Assembly: GCA_001584585.1 (NCBI GenBank)
Contig: LSYV01000004.1
Span: 1,460,491 to 1,524,490, forward strand
DNA length: 64,000 nt
Source of the DNA: Gonium pectorale
Lineage: Eukaryota; Chlorophyta; Chlorophyceae; Chlamydomonadales; Volvocaceae
Direction: 5' to 3'
The translations under genes were made by a program, and so were the position numbers. Under the pieces are notes generated by a model. That model did no database searches. It was not told where the DNA came from and saw only the letters and a program-made list of their open reading frames with translations. Positions 24,102 through 35,304 of the stretch are shown here, in pieces. The first letter of the stretch is position 1. Each line of letters opens with the position of its first letter.

Positions 24102-27100
24102 CTACTGCTGGCCCCTTGCCGGCGGCTGTCCATCAGTGGTCGACTGCGCCCCTGCCGGCGCGCTCCCGTCTGCCCCGCTGCCGCCCGCTGTCCCGGCCTT
24201 GTCTTGCTCCTCCAGAGCCGCCGCCAGCGCCGCTCGCTGCTCTTGAATCGCCTGATGGGAAGGCGCGGAGCAAAATGGCGCCACCTCCTTGAAGTGCGAG
24301 TGTTTGGCTATGCGACATCCACAGCCCTCCTTTCCCCCTCCCCCGGAGCCCACTCCCTGTCCCGGCCCAAGCGCTCGCCTAGCTGCCGCCTTCTTCACCC
24401 TCTGCCCCCTTCCTGCCCCCGCCCACTCAGCCAAGGCCCCGCAGATCCGCCCCCACCCCCGCTACTCCGCTACGCGAGCCGCGTCTTACACCCACACACA
24501 TAAACGCCCTGCAGTCCCCGATCCAAGTCAGGGCCTGAAAGCCCCTCCACCAACGCCCCCCACCCCCGATGCCCCCACCCCGCCCCCACCCCATGTCAGA
24601 CGCTTCCCCCCCCCCCCCGCCCCCGATGCCCCGCGCACACCTGGGGGTCGAACCCCAGCAGCTCAGCCGCCACCCCAGCGCCCCCCTCGTACAGCTGCAG
24701 CAGCAGGTACAACATGGCCTCGCGCTCCTCCAGCTTGGTGCGGCCTGCCAGCTGCGAGGCCACCATGGACACCTTCGCACGGAAAGAGGGGAGGGGGCAG
24801 GGAGGGGGCGTGAGAGGAGCTTCGGGTGGAGAGGGGAGGGAAGCGGGTCGGTGATATGTGAGAGGGAGGAGAGAAGGGGGACGGGAGACTTGGGGGAAAG
24901 AGGCGATGCCGCGGAACAGCAGGCTGGGTTGGCGCGATGTGCGGGGGGCGGGCGTGCAAGCCGCATGGATCGGTTAGATGACAGGCAGAGGGCGCGTCAA
25001 GTCTAAACGCCAGCTCGGCAGGCGCTTGGAGGTGCAAGCTGGGGTTATGTCGGAAGGCGGAGGGGACGGCAGGACGGCAAGCGGAAATGTAGGGGCGCGA
25101 CGAGAAGCGGACCCAGGGCCGGCAGCTTCCCGCCAGCTGCCTGCTGGCTTCCCCACTCGGCGTTGACACTCCCTCTATCCCTATGAGATACGAACGGACT
25201 AAGCGATATGAGAGCCACGCCAGTGTGACATGCGGATTCGATTATGGCATTACGACAGTCTATGCCATTCTATCCGCGTCCTATGTGCACTGGCATCGGT
25301 ACCCCGTCTGTCGCCCGCACGGCGCGCGTCCGACGCATCTATCCCCCGGCTGCTTATACTCCCTGCCCCTCCTCCGTTGCACCCCTGCCGATCCGCGCAC
25401 CTGCGGCCCGCCCCGCTCCAGCGCGGGGAAGCGCTGCAGCAGCTGCGCCAGCCGTGCCAGCGCAAACACCGCCTCGTCCGTGCTGCCCGAGCGCAGGTTG
25501 GTCACGGCCTGCGCGCAAAGGGGGGGGGGGGCGGCGGGCGGTCGAGGTACAGCATTTTATAACAACGGGCTGCACGCGGTCCGCATGCGCCGGTCGCCCG
25601 TCACCTGCCGGCCGGGGGGGGGGGCGCGAGGTAACTCTATTCGTGAGCAAGCTGTGCGATGAGCCGTGGGACTTTTGGGCAAGTTAAAGGGAAAAGGGAA
25701 TGATCAGCAACGAGCTGGGCGCCAGCCGCGTTTGTCCCGCACGTCGTCTGGGGGTTAATTAACAGAGGCCGAGCTTGGCGATGCTAGCCTCTGCCATGCG
25801 GCGGCAGTGCGCGGGACGGGGGCCGTGAGGCACGCAGCCCACTCCCGCGGTCGGGGGCGGCGGATGCTGCGGGCGCTGCGGGAGCCGCCACCGGCGCCGC
25901 CTCTCCAGGGTTCACCGCGGCCCCCAGCCACGCACTGCCCCCCAAACGTCGCTACACACACGAGCCCCCACCGCCCCCAACAGCCCCGCACACACACGCC
26001 CCGTACACACCCAACACACAAACCCGGAAACGGGTCCACGCGTCGCCGTACATCCGTACACAAGCCGCACAGGCCAGCCCTGCGCCCCGTACACCCCCCT
26101 CCCTCCCGCGTCGCACTCACGTCCAGCAGCCGCCCCCGCGCCGCAACCGCCGCCGCCGCGCGCGCGATCTCCACCGCGCGCCCCTCCTCCATGCCCAAGT
26201 CGGTGGCCACCGCCGTCACCCAGCGGCCCGGGCTGGCGTCGTCCAGCGCCTCGTTGCCGCCGCGCTGCGCCGCCTCCACGGCCGCCTCCACGGCGGTGCG
26301 GAAGATGCCCTCGCGGGCGCCCACCGTCTTGGGTCGTACGGTCACGTGGCCGGACTGCCGGAGTCGAGAGGGGGGGCGTGGGGTTGGGGGTTTTCAGGAG
26401 CAAACGGTTGACGAGAACGCACTGAAGGCTCCCGTCCGGCGGCCAAGACACTCTTGCCTTCGGTCCGCCGGCTCCGGGGGGGGTGGGGGGATTGTTAGGG
26501 ATTGACGGACTGTTCCCGGGACCTTACCCCCTCTCCTCCCAGGCATCCAACGGATTCCAAACCCTGTGCCCCCCCCCAAACATCCCGGATCCCCCTCCCC
26601 CCTGCGCACCCACCCGGCAGCCCATCCACCGCCGAAAAATCCCATGAAACTCGCAAACACATATTCATGCACCTACCCAACTGCCCATCTCCGCCCCTGC
26701 CCAACCGCGCCTTCGCAAGCCGCACCTGGCACACCCTCCGCAGCTCCCTGATCTCCGACAGCGCATAGTCCCGACCCGATATCTTGGCGCTCTCGATCCG
26801 CGCCAGCAGCCGAGCCGCTTCTTCCGCCCTAGCGGCCTTGGTGGCCTCCGACGCGTACAGCACGGGCGGGGGGTCCCACCAGGCGGGCAATGAGGAGGCC
26901 GCAGAGGAGGAGGGCGCGGAGGGGTCGGCAGTGCGCGCCGCGGCCGCGAACGAGGCCAGTCGCTCAAAGTCCTCGTCCTGCGAGCGGTGGGTGAAGGTAG
27001 TGCGGGGTGAGGGTGGGGTGGGGTCGCAGATGGGAGACGGGTGGCAACAGGTTGACCGCAAGTACGGGGGTTTCCAGAATGAGGAGGCGTGCATTCAACA

Positions 27101-29437
27101 ACCGGGTCCATGGCTAATACACCGACAGGAGGGGGGTGAGGGAGGATGGGCGACCCGCGTCACCCGCCTGGCTACGCCTCCGTGTCTGCATGCCTGCCTG
27201 CCAGCCCGCCCACACGCCCTGCTGCGCCTGCTGCTCCACAACCCTGCTGGCCCCTCCCCTCCCCTCCCGGCAGATCAGCCCCACCTTGAACGACCGGCCG
27301 GCCTTCTCCGACAGGCTGCTGGCAGTGGTGGGGCCCGCAAACGATGAGCTGTCGGGGACCCACACCTGGCATTTGGGGTTGAGAGAGCAAGGCCAGAGCG
27401 GGCGGGATGTGGCGCTGACCGGAAAGAGGAGGAGGAGGGGTACAGTACGAGGCTGCGGGACAGCCTGGCAAACGGTTGTGTTGAGCCAAAGCAAATGGCA
27501 ACCCCTGCGCACGCTGCCGCATCAGGTGCTCCTTGACACGTTGCCTGACGTGCGCGAAGAGGCCAGCCGCGGCCACACAAACCCCCTGGAGCCCGTTTCC
27601 CTTCTTCGTAACCTCCTGGAGCCCCTGGAGCTCCGGACAACGGCACAAACCCGGGGGCCCGGGACCACGTGACGGCTGAAGGCAGATGGGCGCCGAGGTG
27701 CCCGCCCACCCATCGCAGCACCAGCAACCGGCATAGCGAACCCGCCGCGCCGAGCTATCTCAGCCGCACAAACCCGCCGTCCACGGCCCCTTCATCCCCC
27801 TGCCTCCCCTTTCCCCACCAACCTACGCCACGCACGGCCCGGCCCAGCCCAGCCGAGCTCAGCCCGGCCCAGCCCCGGGCCGCTCGCGCCCGGCAGGTCG
27901 TGCCCGCACCTTGCGCCCGCCCAGCGACCGGTCGTAGACCCACTTGCCGCCCGTGGCCTGCCGCCGCGCGCCCGACGTGAGCCAGGCCAGCAGGCGCGAG
28001 CGGTATGCCCCGTACAGAGCCGCCGCTATGCCCGCCCATACCACCAGCGGCGCAAAGTCGGTCCCGCGTACGACCAGCTTGAACGGCAGGCCGCCGCTGC
28101 GGGCCGCCTCCTGCTGCTGCACCAGGATCTGCGGCCGGCGCGGTGCGTGGGGCGGGGGGGGGGGTTACATGGGTTGGAAGGCACTCTCAGCAGAGAAGCC
28201 TGGGGCGCATGCCATCTGTTTGTGGAAGGTAGGGGAGTGGGTCTAGCGAGCTAATGTGAAGTGGGCATGGAGGCCATTGCGACGTGGGCTATTGCGAAGG
28301 AAAGGGTGGAAGGCGGTTCCATGAGTGTGTGGAGCCGGCCGTAGCCATCACCGCCCGCGGCGCCCGCGGTGCCGGGTCGGCCCCTGTCGCCACCCACGCG
28401 TCGCCCCCACCTCCTGTGCTCTCCGCTTCAGGGCCTCCTCCTCCTCGCGGATCCGCCGCTGGTCGGCCTGGGCAGCAGCGGGCAGAACCGGTCCGGGCCG
28501 GGAGAGACAGAGAGTTGGAAGCAGTGGGGCAGGGTCGTCGGTCGCCAGCGCACGCCAGCGCAGCACGGGCCATGAGGCCATGGGGCGGGTAACCACGAGC
28601 GCAAACACAGCCTCTGCCGTGTGTAGCATTGCGGTGAAGGCTCCGGCGTGACGGCCTTGCCACAGCAACGACAGAGAACACAATACGTGTTGACAGCGGA
28701 GACACGCAGCGGTGCAGCCAGGAGGCGCTGCGGGGCAGCCAGGAGGGCTTCGCATTGGTGTTCCAGCACGTCGACGTCGCCCATTCATTCCGTACCCCAG
28801 GAGACTGGGGTAGGGGACCGGGTTCAGGAGCTGAACCCGGTCCCCGCACCAACGCGCCCCCCCCCCCGCCGTGTCCGCACCTCCCGCTGCTCTGCGAGCC
28901 GCTGCCGCTGAGCCCGGGTTTCCTCCTGTCGCTTCTCCCGCGCGCTCTCCCGTTCCTGTTGGGGGTACAGGATCCAGTACCAGCTGCTCTCCGGCGCAGA
29001 ATTAACAGTTCCGGTGAGTGGCGGACATGGGATCGGAACCGTGCGCAGGGTGTCTAGGAGGGAACCCGCAAGCTACACAGAATACTTGCCTCGGCAAGTT
29101 CTTCCGCCCACGTATCCGAAAAGCGCTCCCCCATTCGCCGGTAGTGCCGGCGAGGCTTCCATGGCCGGTCCTCCGCGAGGGCCGCGCTGCTGCTGTAAGC
29201 CACGTGGTAAATAACAGCTGTCACCGCTAGTAGTTTCGACGCCTTGCCCAGTTGCTCTAGCTGCACATTGGACAAGGGACTTTGCGCGCCGTCGGCTGAT
29301 CGGCCGCTGACGCATGGCCCTTCATCTCGACTGCTGGAATGTGCAACAGGCGTAGCGTACGCGCGTCGGTGCCGACTACCTGCAAGCCGATGCGCGCAGC
29401 CAGGCTGCCGTTGCAGCACTTGCTGCATGCCGCTCAT
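24102..29437 (-). CDS. Predicted plastid membrane protein, VIR3-like
   Basis: The ten exons are 29090-29437, 28881-28955, 28411-28467, 27910-28128, 27285-27365, 26726-26977, 26121-26354, 25401-25508, 24641-24772 and probably 24102-24356. All introns are phase 0; the product is ~586 residues. The first intron appears to start with GC (GAG|GCAAGT). The N-terminus (MSGMQQVLQRQPGCAHRLAG, then R/S/A-rich) looks like a transit peptide. A hydrophobic stretch (SKLLAVTAVIYHVAYSSSAA), a charged coiled-coil stretch (EKRQEETRAQRQRLAEQRE) and a clear membrane helix (FAPLVVWAGIAAALYGAY) follow. Downstream soluble parts include AWWDPPPVLY, ISGRDYALSEIRELRRVCQ and REGIFRTAVEAAVEAA. From memory, this order resembles land-plant VIR3 (At1g56180), a plastid protein linked to chloroplast development. 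That match is recall, not a search. No HExxH metalloprotease motif was seen. The start of the last exon is the weakest point. Confidence 0.72.
26396..26433 (+). repeat. Dispersed short repeat C, copy 2
   Basis: It shares aggagcaaacggttgac, gaacgcact and gaaggctccc with 3241-3290. It lies just upstream (in gene orientation) of the exon 26121-26354 of the VIR3-like gene, inside an intron. Confidence 0.6.
28793..28845. repeat. Two adjacent perfect hairpins in an intron
   Basis: TACCCCAG (28793-28800) and CTGGGGTA (28805-28812) form a perfect 8-bp stem around GAGA. Immediately next, GGGGACCGGGTTCAG (28813-28827) and CTGAACCCGGTCCCC (28831-28845) form a perfect 15-bp stem around GAG. The pair lies in the intron between exons 28881-28955 and 28411-28467 of the VIR3-like gene. 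Confidence 0.9.
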
Positions 29438-29569
29438 TGCGATATCGGACTGCGGACAGTGGACTATCTGTGCTGTGGCTTCAACAGTGGGTATGCCATG
29501 CCGTGGGTATGCGTTACGGTACGGCCGTCCGTTGCTCCGGCCTAACCCGCCGTTGCAACGCTGCCTGGT

Positions 29570-29690
29570 GAAAAAAAGAGAAACCTGACCAGAAAGAGGG
29601 AGCCCGCCTCTACGGCCATACACGCCCGAAAGCGCGACGTTTCCAATAGGGCGGGCGGGTACAGAGCAAGGCAAGTGACGGTCGTGCCTG
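29570..29690 (-). repeat. Repeat A, copy 3
   Basis: The reverse complement reads ctgtacccgcccgccctatt, then gaaacgtcgcgctttcgggc, then ggccgtagaggcgggctccc, ending in caggtttctctttttttc. Within the shared blocks it differs from the copies at 9395, 60510 and 60759 at only a few positions. Confidence 0.85.
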
Positions 29691-30052
29691 CTGCCTGCCC
29701 GACCTCGCTTCGTATCCCCTATTGGAACCCGCCCCACACAACCGCTCCAACCATAGGCTGACTTGAATGAGAGGGTCAATGCTATCCTCAACTCGGCTTC
29801 CAGTTATGTTCTCGCAGCCCTGCTGCGCGCGTGAGGTGTCGTCCGCCACAGCCCGCCTTGCCACGGCACCCCGTGTTTGCTGTGTGGAATCAGGCCCCGG
29901 CTGCGCCAGTATGCCAGGCCGAAGCGGCAGGCGGGAATATGGCACGGGAGCACTCAGCAGCCAGGCAATAGAACAGAGAACCAGAAACGGGGAAGGCAGT
30001 GCCGTACGCGCACGGCCAGGGACTGCCAGGGGGGCTATGTTACCCATGCATG

Positions 30053-30057
30053 TTACA
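30053..30057 (-). terminator. TGTAA polyadenylation signal, probably of BCD1
   Basis: TTACA on the plus strand, 717 bp beyond the BCD1 stop codon; a second copy at 30090-30094 would be reached first. Inference from the known algal signal. Confidence 0.4.
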
Positions 30058-30773
30058 AAACGCGCCAACAGCACCAGCGAGTTATATTCTTACACGTCCC
30101 AGTGCCGCCTTCATGGGCACAAGGGCAGGAATACCGTACACATGGGCCTTACCGGCCCGTACCGGCCATTTTGCGCCGTCTTCAACCATAACCACAATAT
30201 GGTATATTGGATAATCACGGGTTGTATCAGGCTCTGCACCAAAGGCGACACGTAGCCCGCTCCTCAAGCGCCGGCTTTGCTGGGGTGCTCCCGACTGCCC
30301 TGACACTGGCAGCAAGCGAGAGCACCCCCGTAACAGCCCCGGCACTTCCATCCCTCTGCAGAGGCGCAGCAGCCCATGGTACGGCACCCCACACGGTAAC
30401 GTGCTGTACCGCAAATCCAGGTCATGCCATGCTATGGCATGTCTCAAGGACGCCAGCCGTTGGGCCCTCCTACGGGACCACGCGCCCACACCCGCCGTCC
30501 GAAGTGGGGGAGCCATCCACCCACACAAGTGGCGAGCCGCCACGAGGCAGCAAAGCGACAGGACCCGTCAAGCCCCGTGCGGCGCCCAACCCCGTCGTGC
30601 ACGACGGTTGAGTGCGGGTAGAGGATGGCCCCCACCCAACCCTGCCCGCACCCAACAGCAGCACCTTCAGGCCCCACCAAGCTACTGCCCGTATTCCAGC
30701 GACTGCATGAGTAAAAAGAGTCAAGTGGCACCTACGCCCAACGTGCTCCACGGCAAGGGGTAAATCTTGCTGC

Positions 30774-33700
30774 TCACTCCTCGTCCTCAAGCGCTATTTC
30801 GTTGTCGTCCCGAGCGGCGGCCGCTGGCTCTGCCCCGCCACGGCCAGCGACCGGCGCCGCGCCGAGGCTCCCCGCTGCCGTCGCAGACACCCCCGCCGGG
30901 TCCGTTCCGACGCCCTCGTCCGCCCCGTCGTCGTTATCGTCATCCCCGAGGTCTATCTCGTTCTCGTCCCCCTGCGGCTGTCCGCGCGGCTGTGTTGACA
31001 GCGGCTGCGGCCCCGGCTGCGATGGCTGTGAGGGTTGCTGCGGCTGCGGCTGCGTTGTGTGCGCGGCCGGCTGGGGCGCCGTCGCCTTAGCTACCGCCCC
31101 TGGCTGGGCCGCCGCCGCTACAGCTCCGCTCCGTGCGATGCTGGAGCCCCAAGTCCCCTGCCCTGGCCCGGTGGGACCCGCAGCCGCCCCCGCCGGCCCT
31201 GCCGCCTGCCGGCCAGCAGGCCCCGGCCCCGTTGACGCCGGCGCCATCGCCCGCCCTACGAGGGGCCCCTTAGCGGCACCCGCCGCCACCGCTGCTGCCG
31301 GTGCCGCAGCTGCCGCTGCCAGACCAGGTCCGGGGCCAGCACCGGGGCCCTCCACTCGCACCCGCTTGGCGGCTGGGCCCTCCTCGCCCCCGTGTCCGCC
31401 GCCGCCGAAGCCGCCGGGGGCTGGGCGTCCAGCTGCGTTGGGCGATGCGGCCGCCGTGGGGCGCGGTTGCGTACCCGGGCTTGCAATCGCGCCCGCCGCG
31501 GGCGCCCCAACCTGCGCCGGCGACCGCGCGAGCGAGGGATGCCCGGGGCCTGCCGGAGGCACCGCTGGCCGAGCCGGAGGCGGAGCCCCTGGCCCCCGAG
31601 GCGACCCTCCCTGCACCGGCCCCGACTGTGCCGCAGGCGCGCCTCCCGCTCCAGCTCCCGTTCCCGATCCCGCCGGCGGCCCAGGCCGGCTGGGGCCGTG
31701 AGGAATCGGGCCAGCCGGCACTGGGTGGAGTGGACCCTGGGCCGGCCATGGCGCCGGCTGGCGCGGCTGCTGTGGCGGGGGCGGCTGCTGGGGCGGGTAC
31801 GGATGCGGAGGACGCAGCCCGCCCTGGGGCGCATGCGGCTGCTGCGGGTGCCCCTGCCCCGCTGTGGGGCCGGGGGCGTGGGCAGGGACAGCCCTCCCTG
31901 AGGCCGCACCTGCTCCCGCCGCGGCGGCTACACCCGGCGCTTGCTCGGGGGCAATGCTGCCTGTTCCAGAGCCCGGCGCAGCGGCTCCCGCGTTGCCGGG
32001 GCGCGGCCCCCCTGTGGCCAGTCCCGCGCCCTCCGTTGGCGCAGCCTGCTGCTGTGTTTGCGTTTGCGGCTGCGGCTGCGGCAGCGGCCGCGGCGGCGGC
32101 ACTGGCGGCGGCGGGTAGTTTGCCACCTCATGGGGCAGCGCCACCACGAAGACAGGGTATTCGATGATGGTGCGGGAGGCAATCTGGCTGGAGAGCGGCT
32201 TGGTGGGGTCGATGGGGAAGTAGGCGGGCTGGTTGGCCTGCGGGGTTTTGGGGGTGCGGGGGTTTGGGGTGGCGGGGTGAGGGCGGGGTCGAGGACGCAG
32301 GGCGTCCAGTGCAGGAGCCGGCATGGAAATGCGGTCACTCACGCGGAGTTGGGGGTTGGGGTGGGGACTGCGGTGTGGATTTGGAGCGGCTTCTGGGCTC
32401 GGGCCAAGGGCAATAGGGCGGAATGCCGTTAGGCACCGGCCGGGATGAGCCCAGAGAGCAGAGCTCAGCCCCGCCGCCAGCGTACCCCGCCCCCACGCGT
32501 ACCCGCCACGCCCCCGCCCCCGCCCCCCCTACCGGGGTCTTCTCCTTGCGCATGAAGACGCGCAGCGCCTCTGGCCCGGCCTTGGCGTAGGGCCGCAGCG
32601 GGATGTAGTGCGGCGCGGGGTGGCGCAGGTGCGCGGCGAGCACCTGGACCATGTGGCGTGGGGCGGTGTGGGGCATGGGTAATTAGCAGGGAGGCAGGCA
32701 CAGGATGTCCAGAGTTGCAGTCAGTCGAAGCGGAGCCCGCCCCGCCCCGCTCCGTTCCCCCCTCCCACGCACCTCCCACACCACCGCCTTCTCGTCCACC
32801 CGCTCGTCCGCCACCTCGATGCCGGCCGCGGGGAAGCGCCACTCCACCCGCCACCACATGGTGCGGCTGCGGGAGTCGTAGCGGCTGGTGTTGGCCTTGC
32901 GCTTGGCCATGCCTGGCGGGAAAACGAGAGGGGCGGGGCAAGAGGGGAGGGGCGGAGGTGAAGTCGTCAGTGCCGGTGGGGGAGGCAGGTCAAGAGGCGG
33001 GGTAGCATCAGATGCCGCATGCCGGTCACAGACCCTGGGTGGGGGTGGGGTGGGGGTATCATCAGCGCAGGTTGACGCGGCGGCGCAGGTTGAGGCGGCG
33101 GCGCAGGTTGACGCGGCGGCGCAGGTTGAGGCGGCGTGGCAGGGGCATCGCCAGCGCGTGCGCGTGGAAGGGGCGCGCAGCGCTGGGCGGCGACACGGCC
33201 GGGCGGTAGCACCGCACCGCACCGCATGGGGTGGGGGTGGGGGGTCCGCTGCGACTGGGGAGGCTGCTGCGAGCGTGTGGCCCCTCGCGGGGGTGACGGC
33301 GCGCCGCTGCGGGCTCGCGCACTGCCATTGAGACGTTCCCCACTCCGCCGCACAAAGCGTGCACGAAGTGCGCATGTGCGCTCGTACGGCGGCCCCGTAC
33401 GGCTCTCCGTACTCCGCACCTGGCGGCATTATGAGCAGCTTGACGCTCCGCCATGAGGCCTGGTACACCAGCGATGCCAGGTGTGGGGGCAGCTGCGGCT
33501 TGGCCACCGGCGGCCGGCAGCGGCGCGCCACGTCGTCCGCCCGACCGATCTCCTCCAGCAGCCGGAAGTCTGCGACCGAGGGCGGCCAGGGACGACTGGG
33601 GATGAGGGGAGGACCCACCCGCGGCACGTGCAGCCCAGGGCGGCGCTCACCCGCCGTCCCCAAATGCCCAGATGCGTCCCAGCCGCCTAGGTGACCGGTG

Positions 33701-34960
33701 GCCGCCCAGAAGAGCTCGCCCGGCGCATCCCCGTGGGCATAGTCGAAAGGCCCCCGAGCAGCCCACCCAAATCTACACACCACCTGCCAACCAGCCAACC
33801 AGCCACCCAACAAGCCAGCCCGCCGACAGCAGCGACCCCCACTTCGCCCCCAACCGTTAGGCTCCAGCGCCACAATGCCGTTCCCAACCAGTAGCGGCGC
33901 CCAAACCCTACAAGAAGCCAGCGCCTGCTACATCCCTTTCTCGGCCCGATGCGCTCACCCGACAGCAGGTGCACGCTCTCTGCCAGCCCTCCCCTCCCCC
34001 CCCCCGCCGGAATCACCACTCCGTGCCTCCCACCACCACCACCACCACCACCAGCCTCGTGCCTTCCACCACCGCCGACCCACAGCACTCTCGCCGCCGC
34101 GCAGAGGAGCCCCAACGCGCAGCTCCATCCCGCCTGCCCACCCACCTATACCATCCACCCACCCGACAGTAGCGTCCGGTCGTCAAACTCCTGCATGGTC
34201 ACGAAGGCCGTCCGGTCGCGCTGCCCGCTGCAGCCGCTCGCGGCCTTATGCGCCGTCACGCAGGCCAGGCTGCAGCTGCGCCGGCCGCAGCCGGGGCAGC
34301 GGTACTTGAAGGGCGCGGAGCCACATTGATCGCAAGGGGGCTGCTGCTGTGCCGCGCTGGGAGACGCGCTGCCGGCGTCTTCATCGCCGCCGGCGTCCGC
34401 GTCTGGCGCCTCCTGTGGTGCGGGCTCCGCCGAAGCGTCGCGCTTAGTACAGGCTGAGGGATGACGGCGGTGAGACCGTGGGGCAGGGGGGCAGGGAGAG
34501 GAACGGCAGGGCGGGTAAGGGGGAGGGTTGAAGGTTAGGGCGGGGCGGCGGGGCGCGCCTAGGCTACTGCCATCGTGACCATGGCCATCGTGACGGGCGC
34601 CCCTGGGCAGGGACGGGCGGACGGAACGCCAGGGTTTTGGGGTTTCAGGAAGCCCCGACGACAGACCTGATTTCCATAAGCCCCCCAGCCTCACGCGTGC
34701 AGGGCACTGCGCCATCGGCGTCTTCACGACCCAGGGGCTGAGTGAAACCCCACGATTGGTGCCCCTAGTCCGGAAGGAAAAGCCCGGGACCCCTGAACCC
34801 TTCAAGGATAACAGCGACAGCGGGCAGGGTACGGCACTAGGGCGCGCCGACGTCATTAACCCCGCAAGCGCCGTTAGCGCGGCGGCTGCCGGAACCATGC
34901 CAAGGTGCGCGCACCTGCGTCGACACGCTCGCTCGCCTTCATGTCCGCCTCAGTCACCAT
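30774..34960 (-). CDS. BCD1: Box C/D snoRNP assembly factor BCD1 (ZNHIT6-like, zf-HIT protein)
   Basis: Six exons: 34915-34960, 34163-34453, 33420-33569, 32773-32912, 32533-32643 and 30774-32237. Phases agree throughout; the product is 733 residues. An HIT-type zinc finger is seen with C56, C59, C68, C71, C76, C80, H84 and C90, followed by RDRTAFVTM and DFRLLEEIGRADDVAR. The BCD1-specific PPGMAKRKANTSRYDSRSRT, a WWRVEWRF segment and, further on, YFPIDPTKPLSSQIASRTII plus EYPVF come next, in the family order. BCD1 is a nuclear factor needed to assemble box C/D snoRNPs (Nop58 loading with R2TP and Rsa1-type partners). The last ~430 residues are an extra Pro/Ala/Gly/Gln-rich tail ending in acidic blocks DENEIDLGDDDNDD and DDNEIALEDEE; family members usually lack such a long tail. 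The start at 34960 is chosen because MVTEADMKASERVDA joins in phase 1 to the zinc-finger exon. Confidence 0.9.
33071..33142 (+). repeat. 18-bp minisatellite with 36-bp higher-order period (BCD1 intron)
   Basis: Four consecutive units alternate GTTGACGCGGCGGCGCAG and GTTGAGGCGGCGGCGCAG, the last being partly degenerate. They lie in the intron between BCD1 exons 33420-33569 and 32773-32912. The C/G difference alternates regularly, so the array has grown as 36-bp pairs. Confidence 0.85.
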
Positions 34961-35304
34961 TATGCGGACGCGGAGTTAGTCCTTCGCAAGAAAGAAGCGA
35001 CGCGAAACGGACTAACTGAAACCAAACATGCAGAGTCTCTGTACTAAAATGCGAACGTTAGTTAGAGTGAAGATAATGCTGCATTGGGTTGTGATAACGC
35101 GTCGTCAACTGTGTACGAGAGTGCGGTCAGCCCAAGGGTGTGTCAGTTCCTAGCGCGCAGACTCAGATACATTGCGAGTGGCGTTCGGTTATTCTTCAGT
35201 GTCAAGCTGGGCTCCTACCACTGCGTACAAGCGCCATCGCCACTGTAGGAGGCATCCGACATACACACTGCGATTGCGACGCCAGTCCGCGCCGGAGATC
35301 AATT
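34961..35304. promoter_or_regulatory. 344-bp divergent promoter region between BCD1 and the EGY protease gene
   Basis: The start codons at 34960 (minus) and 35305 (plus) face apart. The stretch is AT-richer than the flanking exons. It contains an inverted repeat, AGTTAGTCC (34974-34982) and GGACTAACT (35009-35017), and a related cgttagttagag about 35 bp further right. Both 5' UTRs and promoters must fit here. Regulatory function is inferred from position only. Confidence 0.5.

Larger units (their letters stand above)
29438..30773. other. Intergenic region with repeat A and two TGTAA signals
   Basis: It is bounded by the start codon of the VIR3-like gene (29437) and the stop codon of BCD1 (30774), both on the minus strand. 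It contains repeat A copy 3 about 130 bp upstream of the VIR3-like start codon, and two minus-strand TGTAA signals (30053-30057 and 30090-30094) that probably end the BCD1 transcript. No other gene was recognised. Confidence 0.5.

Noticed and set aside
33057..33150. Coding repeat (AQVDAAAQVEA) on the plus strand
   Set aside because: It is the translation of a minisatellite in a BCD1 intron; no plus-strand exon chain includes it.
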